DNA of 33,990 bases from Anaerobacillus alkalidiazotrophicus (GCF_001866055.1 NZ_MLQS01000001.1:587183-621172), one strand, 5' to 3'; shown: positions 7,820-16,884, numbered from the stretch's first letter. Translations and numbers: made by a program. Notes: generated by a model not told the origin, from the sequence alone.

Positions 7820-8018
7820 ATGAGTACATTATCATCAATTAGTCAGATATTTCTCGCAAAAATGGTTAGTGGATTTATCGCTTTAAATATGCTACTAATT
7901 TTATTAATTACAGGTTATCGACGTCACGTAAAAGCAAGGAGATTTAGAAGAAAGTCACATATTTTAATGGCTTTTTTATTTCTTTTTTTCGTGATCATTC
8001 ATATTTTTTTTACTAGAA
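7820..8018 (+). pseudogene. Small two-helix membrane protein, interrupted by an IS605-type remnant
   Basis: From ATG 7820 the frame encodes about 66 residues with two hydrophobic helices (MVSGFIALNMLLILLITGY and SHILMAFLFLFFVIIHIFF) separated by a strongly basic loop (RRHVKARRFRRK). The frame then runs into the 428-bp element at 8019-8446. Removing the element restores the frame (ACTAGAA joined to TTGATAAATTT) and ends 13 codons later at TAA 8485-8487, giving a 79-residue protein just before a hairpin. There is no strong ribosome binding site (TAAAAAG only), so expression is uncertain. I recognise no family. Confidence 0.45.
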
Positions 8019-8446
8019 TTGAGCGATTGAGTCACAGGACGTCCCTCGTGAAGTTTTGTACGAAGAAGTACACTTCGAAGTTAGACTAGTATGCAAAATA
8101 ACACAAAACCGTAAAATGCATACTTTCTCTACGTTTTGATTGATTTGACCTTTTTTCTTTCACTTGCAATTGAAAAGAGAAATGTTTAGCTTGATTGAAC
8201 AAACGAAGGGCGTGCGATATAGCATTTTGCATAGTTTCTGGCAGTGTATTTTTGTAAATTCGTTTAGAAAAATATGCTCGTTTCATTTCACACACTCCTT
8301 TCGTTTATAGATATTTCTATTACACAAGAACCTTTGTTTGTATACGGTATTTTAAGGTGATTTTTTCATATTTTTTCAAACAAAAATGCCATTCAACCCC
8401 CACTTATCCGATTGCGCGTATTGAAGCGGGGGTTGAATGGCCCAAA
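8019..8446 (-). mobile_element. 428-bp IS605-type remnant (non-autonomous)
   Basis: Read on the minus strand, the left end (8446) carries a hairpin with a perfect 14-bp stem, GCCATTCAACCCCC/GGGGGTTGAATGGC (8388-8401 and 8428-8441). Its inner part (CTTCAAT ... ATAAGTGGG) resembles the left end of the IS605 element at 9072-11031. The right end is TGTGACTCAATCGCTCAA (to 8019). The host tetramer TCAA lies 5' of the left end (8447-8450) and TCAA closes the right end, the usual IS200/IS605 arrangement without target duplication. Inside is only the N-terminal part of a tnpB. There is no tnpA. Confidence 0.7.
8086..8286 (-). pseudogene. tnpB: TnpB (IS605 OrfB), N-terminal remnant
   Basis: ATG 8286 (AAGGAG eight bases upstream) starts MKRAYFSKRIYKNTLPETMQ, then NAISHALRLFNQAKHFSFQL. 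This is the N-terminal wedge region of a TnpB subgroup (RNA-guided nuclease of IS605-type elements). The frame stops after about 66 residues at 8086. The RuvC motifs and zinc finger are deleted and the sequence goes straight to the element's right end. The right-end DNA may still carry guide-RNA (omega RNA) sequence, but no full nuclease can be made. Confidence 0.7.
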
Positions 8447-8474
8447 TTGATAAATTTATGATAGAGACGGAAGT

Positions 8475-8502
8475 AGGGACAGTGTAATAAATCACTGTCC
8501 CT
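8475..8502. terminator. Hairpin between convergent genes
   Basis: AGGGACAGTG (8475-8484) and CACTGTCCCT (8493-8502) form a perfect 10-bp stem. It lies between the small plus-strand membrane ORF and the minus-strand HAD gene that ends at 8509. The U-run is weak on either side, so termination is probable rather than certain. Confidence 0.45.
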
Positions 8503-8508
8503 AGCTTT

Positions 8509-9071
8509 TCACGCTAATTCCATCGAGAAATAAGAATGAATGAGATAGACCTCTATAAACTTTGCAAGAGCATCTTCTTCATGATCGCCAATAACTAAGT
8601 TAGCTGCTGCTTTTACATTAGAAGCTGCGTTCCCCATCGCAACACCCATCCCAGCATGATTAAGCATTGAAATATCATTCGGTCCATCACCAATGGTAAC
8701 TATCTCGTCTTTTCGAATTCCGTATGCACGTATTAACGTTTTTATAGCAGACCATTTGGATACTCCACATGCGACTATTTCAAATCCATTCTCCCAATTG
8801 ATAAGTTCCGCTTCATTAGTAAATAGCATTGATAATGAATGGTTAGCTTTTCCCGTAATTACACTATATTTTAGAACATCTCCATAGTTAGCGTGGCGCA
8901 GGTCTCCAACGTATTTAGGCTGTTTGCGACCTTCTTGGATCCATTGGTTTACGTCTCTTGACCTTTCCTTACAATAAATGCCTTCCTCTGTGTGAATAAT
9001 AACGTTACACGGTTCATCAGCAGTCAACCGATGAAACTTTTCTTCATCAAGAATAACTGGTTTCTTTTGAA
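8509..9071 (-). pseudogene. Cof-type HAD phosphatase, C-terminal part (split by IS605 element)
   Basis: This is the downstream half of a gene whose upstream half is at 11032-11299. It encodes the cap domain and the last HAD motifs: SKWSAIKTLI (motif III Lys) and IGDGPNDISMLNHAGMGVAM (motif IV acidic residues). Cof-type enzymes dephosphorylate sugar phosphates or cofactor-like molecules in the cytoplasm. Removing the inserted element joins the two halves in one open frame of about 276-278 codons, the usual length for the family. With the insertion, no complete enzyme can be made. A restart at GTG near 9087 would give an inactive fragment lacking the catalytic Asp pair. Confidence 0.85.
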
Positions 9072-9204
9072 GTGAACTACTCACCACTTATCCGACCTTA
9101 CTGTCTGATTGAAGTGGGAGCTTCTTAGGAACTAGATACTTTTACTAGCTATCTATATTTACCAAGCTTTGAGGGTAGTCCCTACCCCTTCAGAAAATAC
9201 CAAT

Positions 9205-9816
9205 TTACATGGCTAGTTTTAGCAAGTTGATACTTGCGTTTATATCTCTGTCATGATGGGTTTTACATTCTGGACAAGTCCATTCACGAAGATTCAAGGT
9301 TTTTACATCTTTGTTTTTGTAGCCACAGCAAGAACATAATTGACTACTAGCATAATTCTTAGGTGCGATGATCAAGTCACGGCCTTTCCACGTTGCTTTA
9401 TAGTCAAGATATTCTCTGAATTTAGACCAAGACACTTCGCTGATGGCTTTCGCTAACTTATGATTCTTTTGCATATTCTTCACTTTCAAGTTCTCAATCA
9501 CAATAACTTGGTTTTCGTTTGTGATTTCGTTACTTATCTTGTGAAGAAAATCGTTACGAGGATTTGCAATCTTTTCGTGAAGTTTTGCTACTTGTAGTCG
9601 AAACTTGTTTCGATTCTTAGAACCTTTCTTTTTCCGTGACAAAGAGCGTTGCAAAAAAGTCAATCTTTTTTCAGCTTTTCGCAACCATTTAGGGTTTTCA
9701 TATTTTGTGCCATTAGACAATATGGCGAAGTCTTTCAAGCCAACATCAATACCCACTCTTGTGTCGATTTTAGGAAATAGTTGTTCATTTTCCTTAACAA
9801 GAACGGAAGCAAAATA
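9205..9816 (-). pseudogene. tnpB: TnpB, C-terminal part (after MITE insertion)
   Basis: This is the downstream part of the element's tnpB, resuming directly after the MITE as [20 protein letters not shown]. It holds the whole RuvC nuclease: [15 protein letters not shown] (first Asp), [12 protein letters not shown] (Glu), and [19 protein letters not shown] (last Asp), plus the four-cysteine zinc finger CSCC...CPEC. TnpB cuts DNA guided by an RNA from the element's right end and helps keep the element in the genome. With the MITE removed and one A restored in the N-terminal part, the gene is exactly 363 codons including stop. Neither half alone would be functional. Confidence 0.9.
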
Positions 9817-10028
9817 TTTGTCCCACTCTTAAGGGGCAAGTAAGACCCCCACCTCAAAACTTAAGAAAATCGAGAAGTTTAGGTGGGGGATAAACTGCCC
9901 CTAAAGGTCCGATATAGAATAACTTTCATCAGTGATAGCTGATGATTAGTTATTCTTATGCCTGTGGTATAAGTTGAACTAACAATCAGTGGGGGATGAA
10001 GGAAAACCCCCACTGATTGAAATTCAGC
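9817..10028 (-). mobile_element. MITE family A, copy 2, inserted in tnpB
   Basis: A 212-bp element on the minus strand from GCTGAATTTCAATCAG (10028) to GTGGGACAAA (9817). The left hairpin is CAATCAGTGGGGG paired with its complement. The right hairpin is the CCCCCACCT / AGGTGGGGG pair around a GAAAATCGAG loop. The host tnpB reads AATAAA up to the insertion and TATTTTGCT after it, giving the family-typical N-K-Y-F-A, so the ends are defined to the base. No target duplication is needed if the insertion is 3' of TAAA with the element ending CAAA, the IS200/IS605 mode. Confidence 0.9.
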
Positions 10029-10504
10029 TTTATTAGTTGGTGTTTGGGAAATGGTTACAGACTTAATCAAACCTTGGAATAATCGATGTTGCTTGATTCG
10101 TACCAGTGTTTTTAGTTTTGGTAGCTTGATATAGCCATTCTCAATGTAGACTGTTCCCTTTTGGTTGTTCGTTGTGTAACTACGATAATTGTTTTTTTAC
10201 TTTTGAATTTTGGAAATCCAACAGATTTGTCACGAAAGAAATTAGTGCATGATTTGTTTAGATTCATTTGGGCATTGGCTAAAGCAAGGCTATCTACTTC
10301 TTTTAGAAACGAAAATTCAGCTTTATATTGTGCAGGAGTAGGATATTTGATAGATTTATCAATTTTTTCTTGAGATTCCTTATAAGAATCAATTCTATCA
10401 GAAAGCATTTTGTTATACACAAAACGTACACATCCAAAAGTTTTTGCGAAAAATAGTTTCTGTTCCTCATTTGGATAAATACGATACTTATATGCTTTCA
10501 CCAT
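10029..10504 (-). pseudogene. tnpB: TnpB, N-terminal part (frameshifted)
   Basis: ATG 10504 starts MVKAYKYRIYPNEEQKLFFA, then KTFGCVRFVYNKML, the classic TnpB N-terminus. The frame breaks in a run of seven A (near 10193-10199, after FPKFKSKK). Restoring an eighth A gives NNYRSYTTNNQKGTVYIENG, then YIKLPKLKTLVRIKQHRLFQ and SVTISQTPTNK, matching the normal family order up to the MITE insertion at 10028. So this copy has two independent lesions. It follows tnpA by nine bases in the same direction. Confidence 0.9.
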
Positions 10505-10513
10505 TCTCTACAC

Positions 10514-10912
10514 CTACTTTCTGCCTTGTTTTTCAATATATTGCTTGATTGTTTCTATGGAAGCACCGCCTGTTGTAATCAAGCAAAAACTTCTTGTCCA
10601 AAACATTTCTTTCCAAAGTTTATTGCGGATAATAGGGAAGTCACGTTTTATCAAGCGAGAACTTGCACTTTTGTACGCATTTAGAAACTTTGACAATTCA
10701 CTATTAGGATGTGCCTTGAACATTACATGAACATGGTCTTTGTCGTGATTCCAGTCTTCAATCGTAATGTTATATGACTGTCCTATTCTCTCAAAAATAT
10801 CCTTTGCATAATTTGATATTTCGTCATCAAACACTTGCCTGCGGTTTTTTACTACTAGTACAAGATGATAATGCAAAAGAAAGACTGAGTGCTTATTGTT
10901 ATCTAATTTCAT
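10514..10912 (-). CDS. tnpA: IS200/IS605 Y1 transposase TnpA
   Basis: A 132-residue Y1 HUH single-strand transposase. The metal-binding HUH motif is DHVHV (His60, His62) and the nucleophile is Tyr125 in IKQYIEKQG; the N-terminal block HSVFLLHYHLVLVVKNRRQV is typical. It cuts and joins single-stranded DNA at hairpin-marked ends. ATG 10912 is preferred (AAAGG upstream, MKLDNNKHSV start); an upstream in-frame ATG would add 18 residues not seen in the family. All catalytic residues are intact, so it could still move its own element and perhaps the family A MITEs. That link is inference. Confidence 0.92.
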   Translation of the reverse strand: MKLDNNKHSVFLLHYHLVLVVKNRRQVFDDEISNYAKDIFERIGQSYNITIEDWNHDKDHVHVMFKAHPNSELSKFLNAYKSASSRLIKRDFPIIRNKLWKEMFWTRSFCLITTGGASIETIKQYIEKQGRK

Positions 10913-11031
10913 CGCGCTAACAACCTTTCTATATGTATAGACTGATTGTAGCATGATCTTTGGCAAACACCAACCGAAAATTCATCTCCCACTTATCGTT
11001 GGGCTTCACCCTTCACACGATTGAAGTGAGA

Positions 11032-11299
11032 GAATTCTTTTCGGAAGCCTTGTTAAATTACCTGTATGCCCATCGTAAATTGCGGCGCCATTTAAACAAA
11101 TCATAGTCGTTTGAAGTCTACGTTGCTTGTGATATGGAACGGTAATATCAAATGGTCTTCCTGTAGCAAGAAATACTTTTACACCTTGATTAATTAACAT
11201 ATAAATTGCTTCAGTATTCCTCTTTGAGATCTCATTTTTCTTCGTAAGTAACGTACCATCCATATCGATGAATACTGCACGAATATCCAATACGATCAT
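11032..11299 (-). pseudogene. Cof-type HAD phosphatase, N-terminal part (split by IS605 element)
   Basis: It encodes the start of the phosphatase interrupted at 9072-11031: IRAVFIDMDGTLLTKKNEIS holds the catalytic DxDGT pair, and VKVFLATGRPFD is HAD motif II. Start: AGGAGG lies one base before ATG 11299, too close to use well, so TTG 11290 (giving MDIRAVFIDMDG) is probably the true start. Beyond the junction the frame reads eight residues of element DNA and stops. The C-terminal half is at 8509-9071. Confidence 0.85.
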
Positions 11300-11410
11300 A
11301 CCTCCTCAATATTTTGTTAAGTTGAGCGTATCATTTATTTGTAAAGTAGATTTTAACGTAGCGTTTAGATTTCTTTAATATAAAGACAAGCTACTAAAAT
11401 ACTAAACTCA

Positions 11411-11824
11411 TTACTTCTTCCATCTTGAATTTTTGTCTTGTGCATCAAACTTTACTGCTATATTTGTTCTTTTTGTGTAGTAAATTTTTTCATGATCACC
11501 TAATTTTAATTTATGATATAAGGAGCTACTAAGTATATATTTATACTCCTTATCAACTTCTATATAAAAATCTATTGACTTAGAATTATTATCACTCCAC
11601 TTGTAGGTAATATACCCTTCTTTTTCTTGTAACCTACCTGTGTGTATATCAAATACGTCTAGAAGATTTGTTATCCCTATGAATAAGAACAAAACCGCTA
11701 GAAGTCGTTGGAATACCATTAAAAACATTTTTGATCTTCTTGAATTCAAGTCTTTTAAAGGAATAAAAAAGAATAATAGAGCTATTAAAGGTCCGCCAAT
11801 TGCAGTGAAATAAAGCCAAAACAT
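11411..11824 (-). CDS. Small membrane protein, unknown
   Basis: A 137-residue protein with two N-terminal membrane helices (about 1-22, FWLYFTAIGGPLIALLFFFI, and about 36-54, VFQRLLAVLFLFIGI). A polar domain of about 80 residues rich in Lys, Tyr and Asp follows, probably outside the membrane, with a beta-like pattern (GYITYKWSDNNSKSIDFYIE). AAAGG lies upstream of ATG 11824. It lies 61 bases downstream of the 305-residue gene on the same strand, so the two may be co-transcribed. I recognise no family. Confidence 0.7.
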   Translation of the reverse strand: MFWLYFTAIGGPLIALLFFFIPLKDLNSRRSKMFLMVFQRLLAVLFLFIGITNLLDVFDIHTGRLQEKEGYITYKWSDNNSKSIDFYIEVDKEYKYILSSSLYHKLKLGDHEKIYYTKRTNIAVKFDAQDKNSRWKK

Positions 11825-11885
11825 TTTTTCACTACCTTTCTATTCATCTAACTTCAATATTTAATTGGTACGCTGCGATCATAAA

Positions 11886-12803
11886 TCACTGAGAATAAAC
11901 CTCTTTTTCGAACGTTTTCCCATCACTATAAACTACTTTTATTCGCAAGCTTGTATATTCAAATTTTTCATCTGTAACATTTTGATACAGGTGAATGCCA
12001 TGTTCTTGTTTATTGGCCTCGTCCATCCATTCACTTGGCGTTAATTTCTCTTCACGTATAAAAATGCCATCCTTAAACTTTTGTATATAAGCTTCTTGGA
12101 GATCATTAGTTCTATTACTATATGACGGTGGTGCGGAAATAGAAATATGGTATCCACCTTGATTAATGTCAACAAAAGTATCAATGGTCCCATAATATTG
12201 TGATCCTAAATAGCCAAGATCGGATGTATGAATGTCGCCACTTTTGACTACATCATCATAGGAAACAGACACATAATATAAAAGGTGATTTGGATTATTT
12301 TTTCTCATATCGTATTCTTCAATCGTTTCTACTACTTCTTCTACAGCACTATATCTATTTCCCATTGTTATACTCGTATACCACTCCGGCTCTAATTGAA
12401 GTTCAGCAGGAATACTTGCTTCAAATAAACCACGTCCGATTTCCTCTACCAGTATTGAGTGATAGTCTTGTTCGTTACCATATTTGTAATGAAACTCAAC
12501 TTTAGCATCATTGATCAGCTCTTTTATTTGCCAGTTAAAGCTTAAAGTTGCTTTATTATTCTCTATGCTTTTTGTTCCTACTTCCATTTCAATTGAACTA
12601 ATCCAGCTTTGCTCCCTAATAAATTCATCCATAAGATTGTACAAATGACCTGTTTGATTATCGACACTTCGCGTGATGTCTATTTGCTGATAAGAAATGG
12701 AGTCCAATCGATTTTCCAGATCGCTGAATTTCGTTAATAATCGTGCATTCATGAATAAACTTATCAATAACAGCGCAACAACAAAAAGTTTCAGATGCTT
12801 CAT
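11886..12803 (-). CDS. Membrane-anchored extracytoplasmic protein, unknown
   Basis: A 305-residue protein with an uncleaved-looking N-terminal anchor (LKLFVVALLLISLFMNARLL, no lipobox Cys), a short coiled segment (LTKFSDLENRLDSISYQQID), then about 240 residues of mostly beta-type sequence with Ig-like spacing (for example ATLSFNWQIKELINDAKVEF and GGYHISISAPPSYSNRTN). This suggests an exported beta-sandwich domain anchored outside the membrane. ATG 12803 has GAGGAGG upstream. It is probably in one unit with the 137-residue membrane protein downstream. No known family is recognised. Confidence 0.75.
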   Translation of the reverse strand: MKHLKLFVVALLLISLFMNARLLTKFSDLENRLDSISYQQIDITRSVDNQTGHLYNLMDEFIREQSWISSIEMEVGTKSIENNKATLSFNWQIKELINDAKVEFHYKYGNEQDYHSILVEEIGRGLFEASIPAELQLEPEWYTSITMGNRYSAVEEVVETIEEYDMRKNNPNHLLYYVSVSYDDVVKSGDIHTSDLGYLGSQYYGTIDTFVDINQGGYHISISAPPSYSNRTNDLQEAYIQKFKDGIFIREEKLTPSEWMDEANKQEHGIHLYQNVTDEKFEYTSLRIKVVYSDGKTFEKEVYSQ

Positions 12804-12975
12804 CTTTTTCCCTCCTCATAAACTCACTCTCTATTATAACGATTAATTGCTTAGGAAAGTTACATTTTTCCATTATATTTGATTACTGCATATCACCTTA
12901 CGATTATAATTAGAAATATATTTAATTGCCACAGCCCCATTGCTTACTAGTACTTTTGTAAATGAACTCTGCAAC

Positions 12976-13012
12976 AAAAATAAGGGAACCACAGTTATAC
13001 TGAAGCTCCCTT
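12976..13012 (-). terminator. Terminator of the MMPL / YhgE-like operon
   Basis: On the minus strand AAGGGAGC (13012-13005) pairs with GTTCCCTT (12989-12982), with an inner CAGT/ACTG pair, and is followed by ATTTTT. It lies 37 bases after the stop codon at 13049. Confidence 0.75.
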
Positions 13013-13048
13013 TTTCTATAAGTCTAAAAACAAAAAAATAATTCCCGC

Positions 13049-14845
13049 TCACCATCTAAACAAGTCCATCAGGCGCGTCCAAAATCCTTTTTCTTCTTCT
13101 ACCTGGATTTCGTTTGTTTCTTGTACTTCTTTTTTAATCCTTTCTGTTTTCATCACAAACTGGACAAGGTTGATCTTTTCATTTTGAGAAGACACAAAGG
13201 ATATGGCATCGAAATCAGATTTATCATATTCTGCAATCATCCGATCGATCTCCTCTTGCACTTGTGTAGGTAATTCGCTTGTTGCTTCATATAGTTGATT
13301 TGTACCATCATATAGTTCACCTACACCATCCTCTAACTTTGCTGTTCCTGTTGATAGTTCTACAATTCCAGCATGTAAGTTATGATATGAATTGGATAAT
13401 TGACCAACACCTTTTGTATAGCTAACAAGGCCTTTATGAAACTCTTGATAATTGGCGGAAAACGCAGCTAATCCTTCTAGTAGTTGTGCCAAAGACTCGA
13501 GATCGTCCATACTTTCTAAAGTAGACGAAAGTTCATGACCGACAAATGCCAGTGAATTCCCCATATCTATCATAGATCCACTCATTGCCTCTAGGATCTC
13601 ATCTACTCCGATAAAAGCTTCATTCGTCATAGAATAAGTCTCTCTGACAATCTGTGCAGCAGAATACGTCTCGATCAATTTATCAATGATCGCAGGGTCG
13701 GCACCACTTACATATAAGCTATTCATATCTTCTTCACTAATCTCAAAACTCGGAATGGCTCCAATTGCATCATCTAATTTATCAAAGGCTAACGTGTAAT
13801 TCTCCTTTAGCGTAGCTAATCCATCAGCTGTTTCGAGAAGTCCATTCGCTAATTGCGTTAGCCCTCCAGGAAGATTCTTTAGATCACTTACATCTATTCC
13901 TCCGGGTAAATCTTGAAGAGATGTACCAATTGTCGCAAGAGCTTTGTTAATGGAATTTGAAGCATGAACAAGATCCCCAGATGATTGATCGATTTCACTC
14001 ATTCCATTTTTAAAATCTAATGAACCGTTTCGTAGGCTACTAACACCTTTGTTAAGATCAGAAACACCATTCTTTAATTGTCCAACACCATTGTTAATTC
14101 CTTTAATTGCATCTGTTAAAGACTTCATTTCTTCCGTCATTTCATCAATATCTGGGGAATCAATCGCAAATGACGAAGGAACCGCGGCAATTTCAATCCC
14201 TTCTAACTCGAAATCCAGGACATCTGCTTTAAGATACAATTCTTCTTCATGATCTGGCATAACTGTAAAAGTGATTTGCTTATTTTTTCCGGCATTAGCG
14301 ATCATTCCATCTGATATCTCAATGTCACGATAGATATCAGGATCAAGCATGAGGGATATTTGTAATAGATAATGCTCAAAAAAGACAGGATCGACATTTT
14401 CATTAGCTGACGTTTTAATCGTTATTTTTAGATGTCCATTTTTTCCCACATGTTCACTTGGTACGATTTTCTCGCCATCTAATTCATAAGAAATGGAAAT
14501 ATCCCATGGTATTTCTCCATCTTTTATGTTTCCTTGATAATAAAACTTTCCTTTAGTGGCATTAATTCGAATCGTATCATCAACATATACGATCTCTGAT
14601 AAATCAGTTAAATTTTTAATATTATCATAGGTACCATAATCAATAATTATCCCTGGTTTTGTAACATCTAATGAATTCACGATATAGATCTCATGCAGCT
14701 CACCATTCGCATGTAAATTTGCATACACCACTTCATCCTTCGACGCCAACTCTCCGGCTATTTCAATCGTTTCGGCTAGAACAAGAAATGACGGCAATAG
14801 TAGACTTATAGCGAGAAGGACTAGCAATAATCGTTTTTTTCTCAT
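13049..14845 (-). CDS. YhgE/Pip-like secreted protein with Leu-Gly heptad repeats
   Basis: A 598-residue protein with a signal peptide (MRKKRLLLVLLAISLLLPSF, cleavage near VLA-ETIE), a ~230-residue beta-rich domain, then repeated 'L-x-x-G-V/T-x-x-L' heptads (GVGQLKNGVSDLNKGVSSLR; YHNLHAGIVELSTGTAKLED) in two blocks (about 240-340 and 450-520). These are the X-X-X-Leu-X-X-Gly repeats of YhgE/Pip-like proteins. The six-helix membrane domain of full YhgE is absent; that role may be filled by the MMPL protein encoded just upstream (stop and start overlap region 14848-14851). GAGGAG spacing favours the third of three consecutive ATGs, at 14845. Probable role: partner of the MMPL exporter. Regulated by the divergent TetR gene. 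Confidence 0.8.
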   Translation of the reverse strand: MRKKRLLLVLLAISLLLPSFLVLAETIEIAGELASKDEVVYANLHANGELHEIYIVNSLDVTKPGIIIDYGTYDNIKNLTDLSEIVYVDDTIRINATKGKFYYQGNIKDGEIPWDISISYELDGEKIVPSEHVGKNGHLKITIKTSANENVDPVFFEHYLLQISLMLDPDIYRDIEISDGMIANAGKNKQITFTVMPDHEEELYLKADVLDFELEGIEIAAVPSSFAIDSPDIDEMTEEMKSLTDAIKGINNGVGQLKNGVSDLNKGVSSLRNGSLDFKNGMSEIDQSSGDLVHASNSINKALATIGTSLQDLPGGIDVSDLKNLPGGLTQLANGLLETADGLATLKENYTLAFDKLDDAIGAIPSFEISEEDMNSLYVSGADPAIIDKLIETYSAAQIVRETYSMTNEAFIGVDEILEAMSGSMIDMGNSLAFVGHELSSTLESMDDLESLAQLLEGLAAFSANYQEFHKGLVSYTKGVGQLSNSYHNLHAGIVELSTGTAKLEDGVGELYDGTNQLYEATSELPTQVQEEIDRMIAEYDKSDFDAISFVSSQNEKINLVQFVMKTERIKKEVQETNEIQVEEEKGFWTRLMDLFRW

Positions 14846-14847
14846 CA

Positions 14848-16884
14848 TCATTTCTCCTCATAAAAGTTTGCTTTATAGGTAGTTTTATTAATAACTTTAT
14901 CCAATACCAATAGCATCGCTGGTAAGAAACAGAGAACCAAAATAAAAGCTAGCATTGCTCCTCTTCCAAGCAGTAATCCAATTGAGGATACGATCGGGTT
15001 AGAAGATGTAGCCCCTAAAATAAAGCCTACGCTTGATAATATGGAAGCAGAAATAGAAATTGAAAATGTTTTTTCGTCCAAAGTTTCCTTAATTGCCTTT
15101 CGTGCTGACATTTCTTTACGCTTCTCTTTATACGCCTCCGTGAGTAAAATCGCATAATCTACCGTAGCCGCAAGCTGTACAGTACTAATAATTAAGTACC
15201 CTACAAAAACTAACGAAGTATTGGTGAAATATGGAATTGAGAGATTGATCCAAACGGCAGACTGTATCGTGATGAGTAAGATTAAAGGAATGGAAATTGA
15301 TTTAAAGGTAACAAGTAAAACGATAGCAATCGTTATGACTGTTACTATATTTACAACCCTATTGTCCCTGTTAACCGTATTTTTCATATCGTATAATGTG
15401 ACACTCTCACCAAGGCTAAGGCCCTCAGCTCCATAATAAACGTTCACTTTTTCCTGTATCGCTTCTACGACAGAAAAAGGGACGTCTCCTTCCTTACCAG
15501 TGTTCTTATGAATAATAATCCTGCTATAGTTTTCTGAAAAAAATTCATTCTTTATTGTTTCATCTAGAAATTCAGGTGGGATAACGGTACCGACTGTACT
15601 TACATAGGAAATGACACTCGTAACATGGTTCAGCTTCTGTAGCTCTTGTACTAGTTCAGTCTCTCTAACCAAATCTCCTTTAGGTACTAATAAAACAATT
15701 GGGGTTAGCTCCCCAAATGCCTCTTCAATCATGTTAAAATCACTACCTGCACGCGTGCCCTCTGGTTGATCACCAAGACCATACATAAAGTTCGTATTAC
15801 TTTGCGCTAGAAAACTCGGAATAAAAATAGCAAAAACAATGATTAAGCTTGGGATTTTAATTTTTAACAGACGAGCTCCAATTCCTTTGAAGCTTGGAAC
15901 AAAATTTTTATGTTGCGTTTTATCTACCCATTTGTAAAAAAATAAGGTGAACGCTGGTAAGAAAACCATCACACTAATATAACTTAAGAATATCCCTTTG
16001 ACTAAATTTACTCCAAGATCTGATCCAATTTCGAACTTCATTAGCGTCAGCGCCATAAATCCAAAAAACGTTGTTGCTGCACTTGCCGTAATCGCCGGAA
16101 AAGATTTCTTCATCGCAAGCTCCATCGCTTCTTCAGGATTATTCGTTTGCTTCCTAGCATCTGAAAAACTATGAAGCAGAAAAATCGCATAATCTAGCGA
16201 AACCGCTAGTTGTAAAATCGGGGCAACAGATTGTGTAACAAAAGAAACTTCCCCTATAAAAATGTTTGTACCTAAGTTAATAAGTACTGAAACTCCAATG
16301 GCCACCAGAAAAAATACTGGCTCTACCCAAGAGGTAGTTGATAAAACAAGGATCAGTATAATAATAGGGACTAACAGTAATGCCGCATAGAGCGATTCTG
16401 AACCTGCCATTTTTTGTGATATAGCTGTATCTAAAGCATCACCAGCCATGGAATTCTCTTCACCGATTAATTTATAAATCTCCTCGGTAATCGCAACTTC
16501 ATCCCCATCTCTTACACTAAATGAAAAAAGTGCTTTGCCGTCCTTATAATAGCTTTCTACCGTCTCTTGGTCTGCCATTTCTAATGGCACTTTTAAATCA
16601 ATGACATTATCCAGCCATATAACATCTGAAACCCCATCAATACTCGCGAGCTCCTCTTTATAAACAAGTGCTTTCTGTATGGTTACATCGTTGATCATCA
16701 CTCTTGTATTTGGTACAGAGGCTGTAAATTCCTCTTCCATTATTTTCATCGCTCGAGTAGATTGCGCATCTTCTGGCAAGTAATCCACCATATTATAATT
16801 TACAGAAACAAAAAATTGCGCCACAGCAGAGATCATTGCGATGAGCACAAAAGTGAATACAATTAACTTTTTATGTTTGATCAT
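14848..16884 (-). CDS. MMPL/RND-family transporter
   Basis: A 678-residue protein with the RND/MMPL layout: one N-terminal helix, an external domain (about 30-160), five to six helices (about 165-330), a second external domain (about 355-505) and a final helix bundle (about 510-670). Family motifs include SLDYAIFLLHSFSDAR and, in the second half, ATVDYAILLTEAYKEKR (intramembrane Asp, proton path). It likely exports lipids or hydrophobic compounds by proton exchange. ATG 16884 has no ribosome binding site. Upstream the same frame reads IIGIAAR and a good GAGAGG site lies before it, but the ATG there (16907) is one base out of frame; see findings. It is followed directly by the YhgE-like gene. 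Confidence 0.88.
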   Translation of the reverse strand: MIKHKKLIVFTFVLIAMISAVAQFFVSVNYNMVDYLPEDAQSTRAMKIMEEEFTASVPNTRVMINDVTIQKALVYKEELASIDGVSDVIWLDNVIDLKVPLEMADQETVESYYKDGKALFSFSVRDGDEVAITEEIYKLIGEENSMAGDALDTAISQKMAGSESLYAALLLVPIIILILVLSTTSWVEPVFFLVAIGVSVLINLGTNIFIGEVSFVTQSVAPILQLAVSLDYAIFLLHSFSDARKQTNNPEEAMELAMKKSFPAITASAATTFFGFMALTLMKFEIGSDLGVNLVKGIFLSYISVMVFLPAFTLFFYKWVDKTQHKNFVPSFKGIGARLLKIKIPSLIIVFAIFIPSFLAQSNTNFMYGLGDQPEGTRAGSDFNMIEEAFGELTPIVLLVPKGDLVRETELVQELQKLNHVTSVISYVSTVGTVIPPEFLDETIKNEFFSENYSRIIIHKNTGKEGDVPFSVVEAIQEKVNVYYGAEGLSLGESVTLYDMKNTVNRDNRVVNIVTVITIAIVLLVTFKSISIPLILLITIQSAVWINLSIPYFTNTSLVFVGYLIISTVQLAATVDYAILLTEAYKEKRKEMSARKAIKETLDEKTFSISISASILSSVGFILGATSSNPIVSSIGLLLGRGAMLAFILVLCFLPAMLLVLDKVINKTTYKANFYEEK

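Larger units (their letters stand above)
9072..11031 (-). mobile_element. IS605-type element (tnpA + tnpB), itself hit by a MITE
   Basis: A ~1.96-kb element read leftward. The left end has an imperfect hairpin starting TCTCACTTCAATCG (11031 downward) and pairing with CGATAAGTGGGAGA. The right end has a matching hairpin (CCACTTCAATC ... GATAAGTGG) and ends GTTCAC at about 9072. Without the 212-bp MITE it would be about 1.75 kb, normal for IS605. It interrupts a HAD phosphatase gene. The exact left boundary is uncertain by about 6 bp (11025-11031) because TTCAA-like sequence occurs on both sides of the junction; both choices keep the host frame open. Confidence 0.85.
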
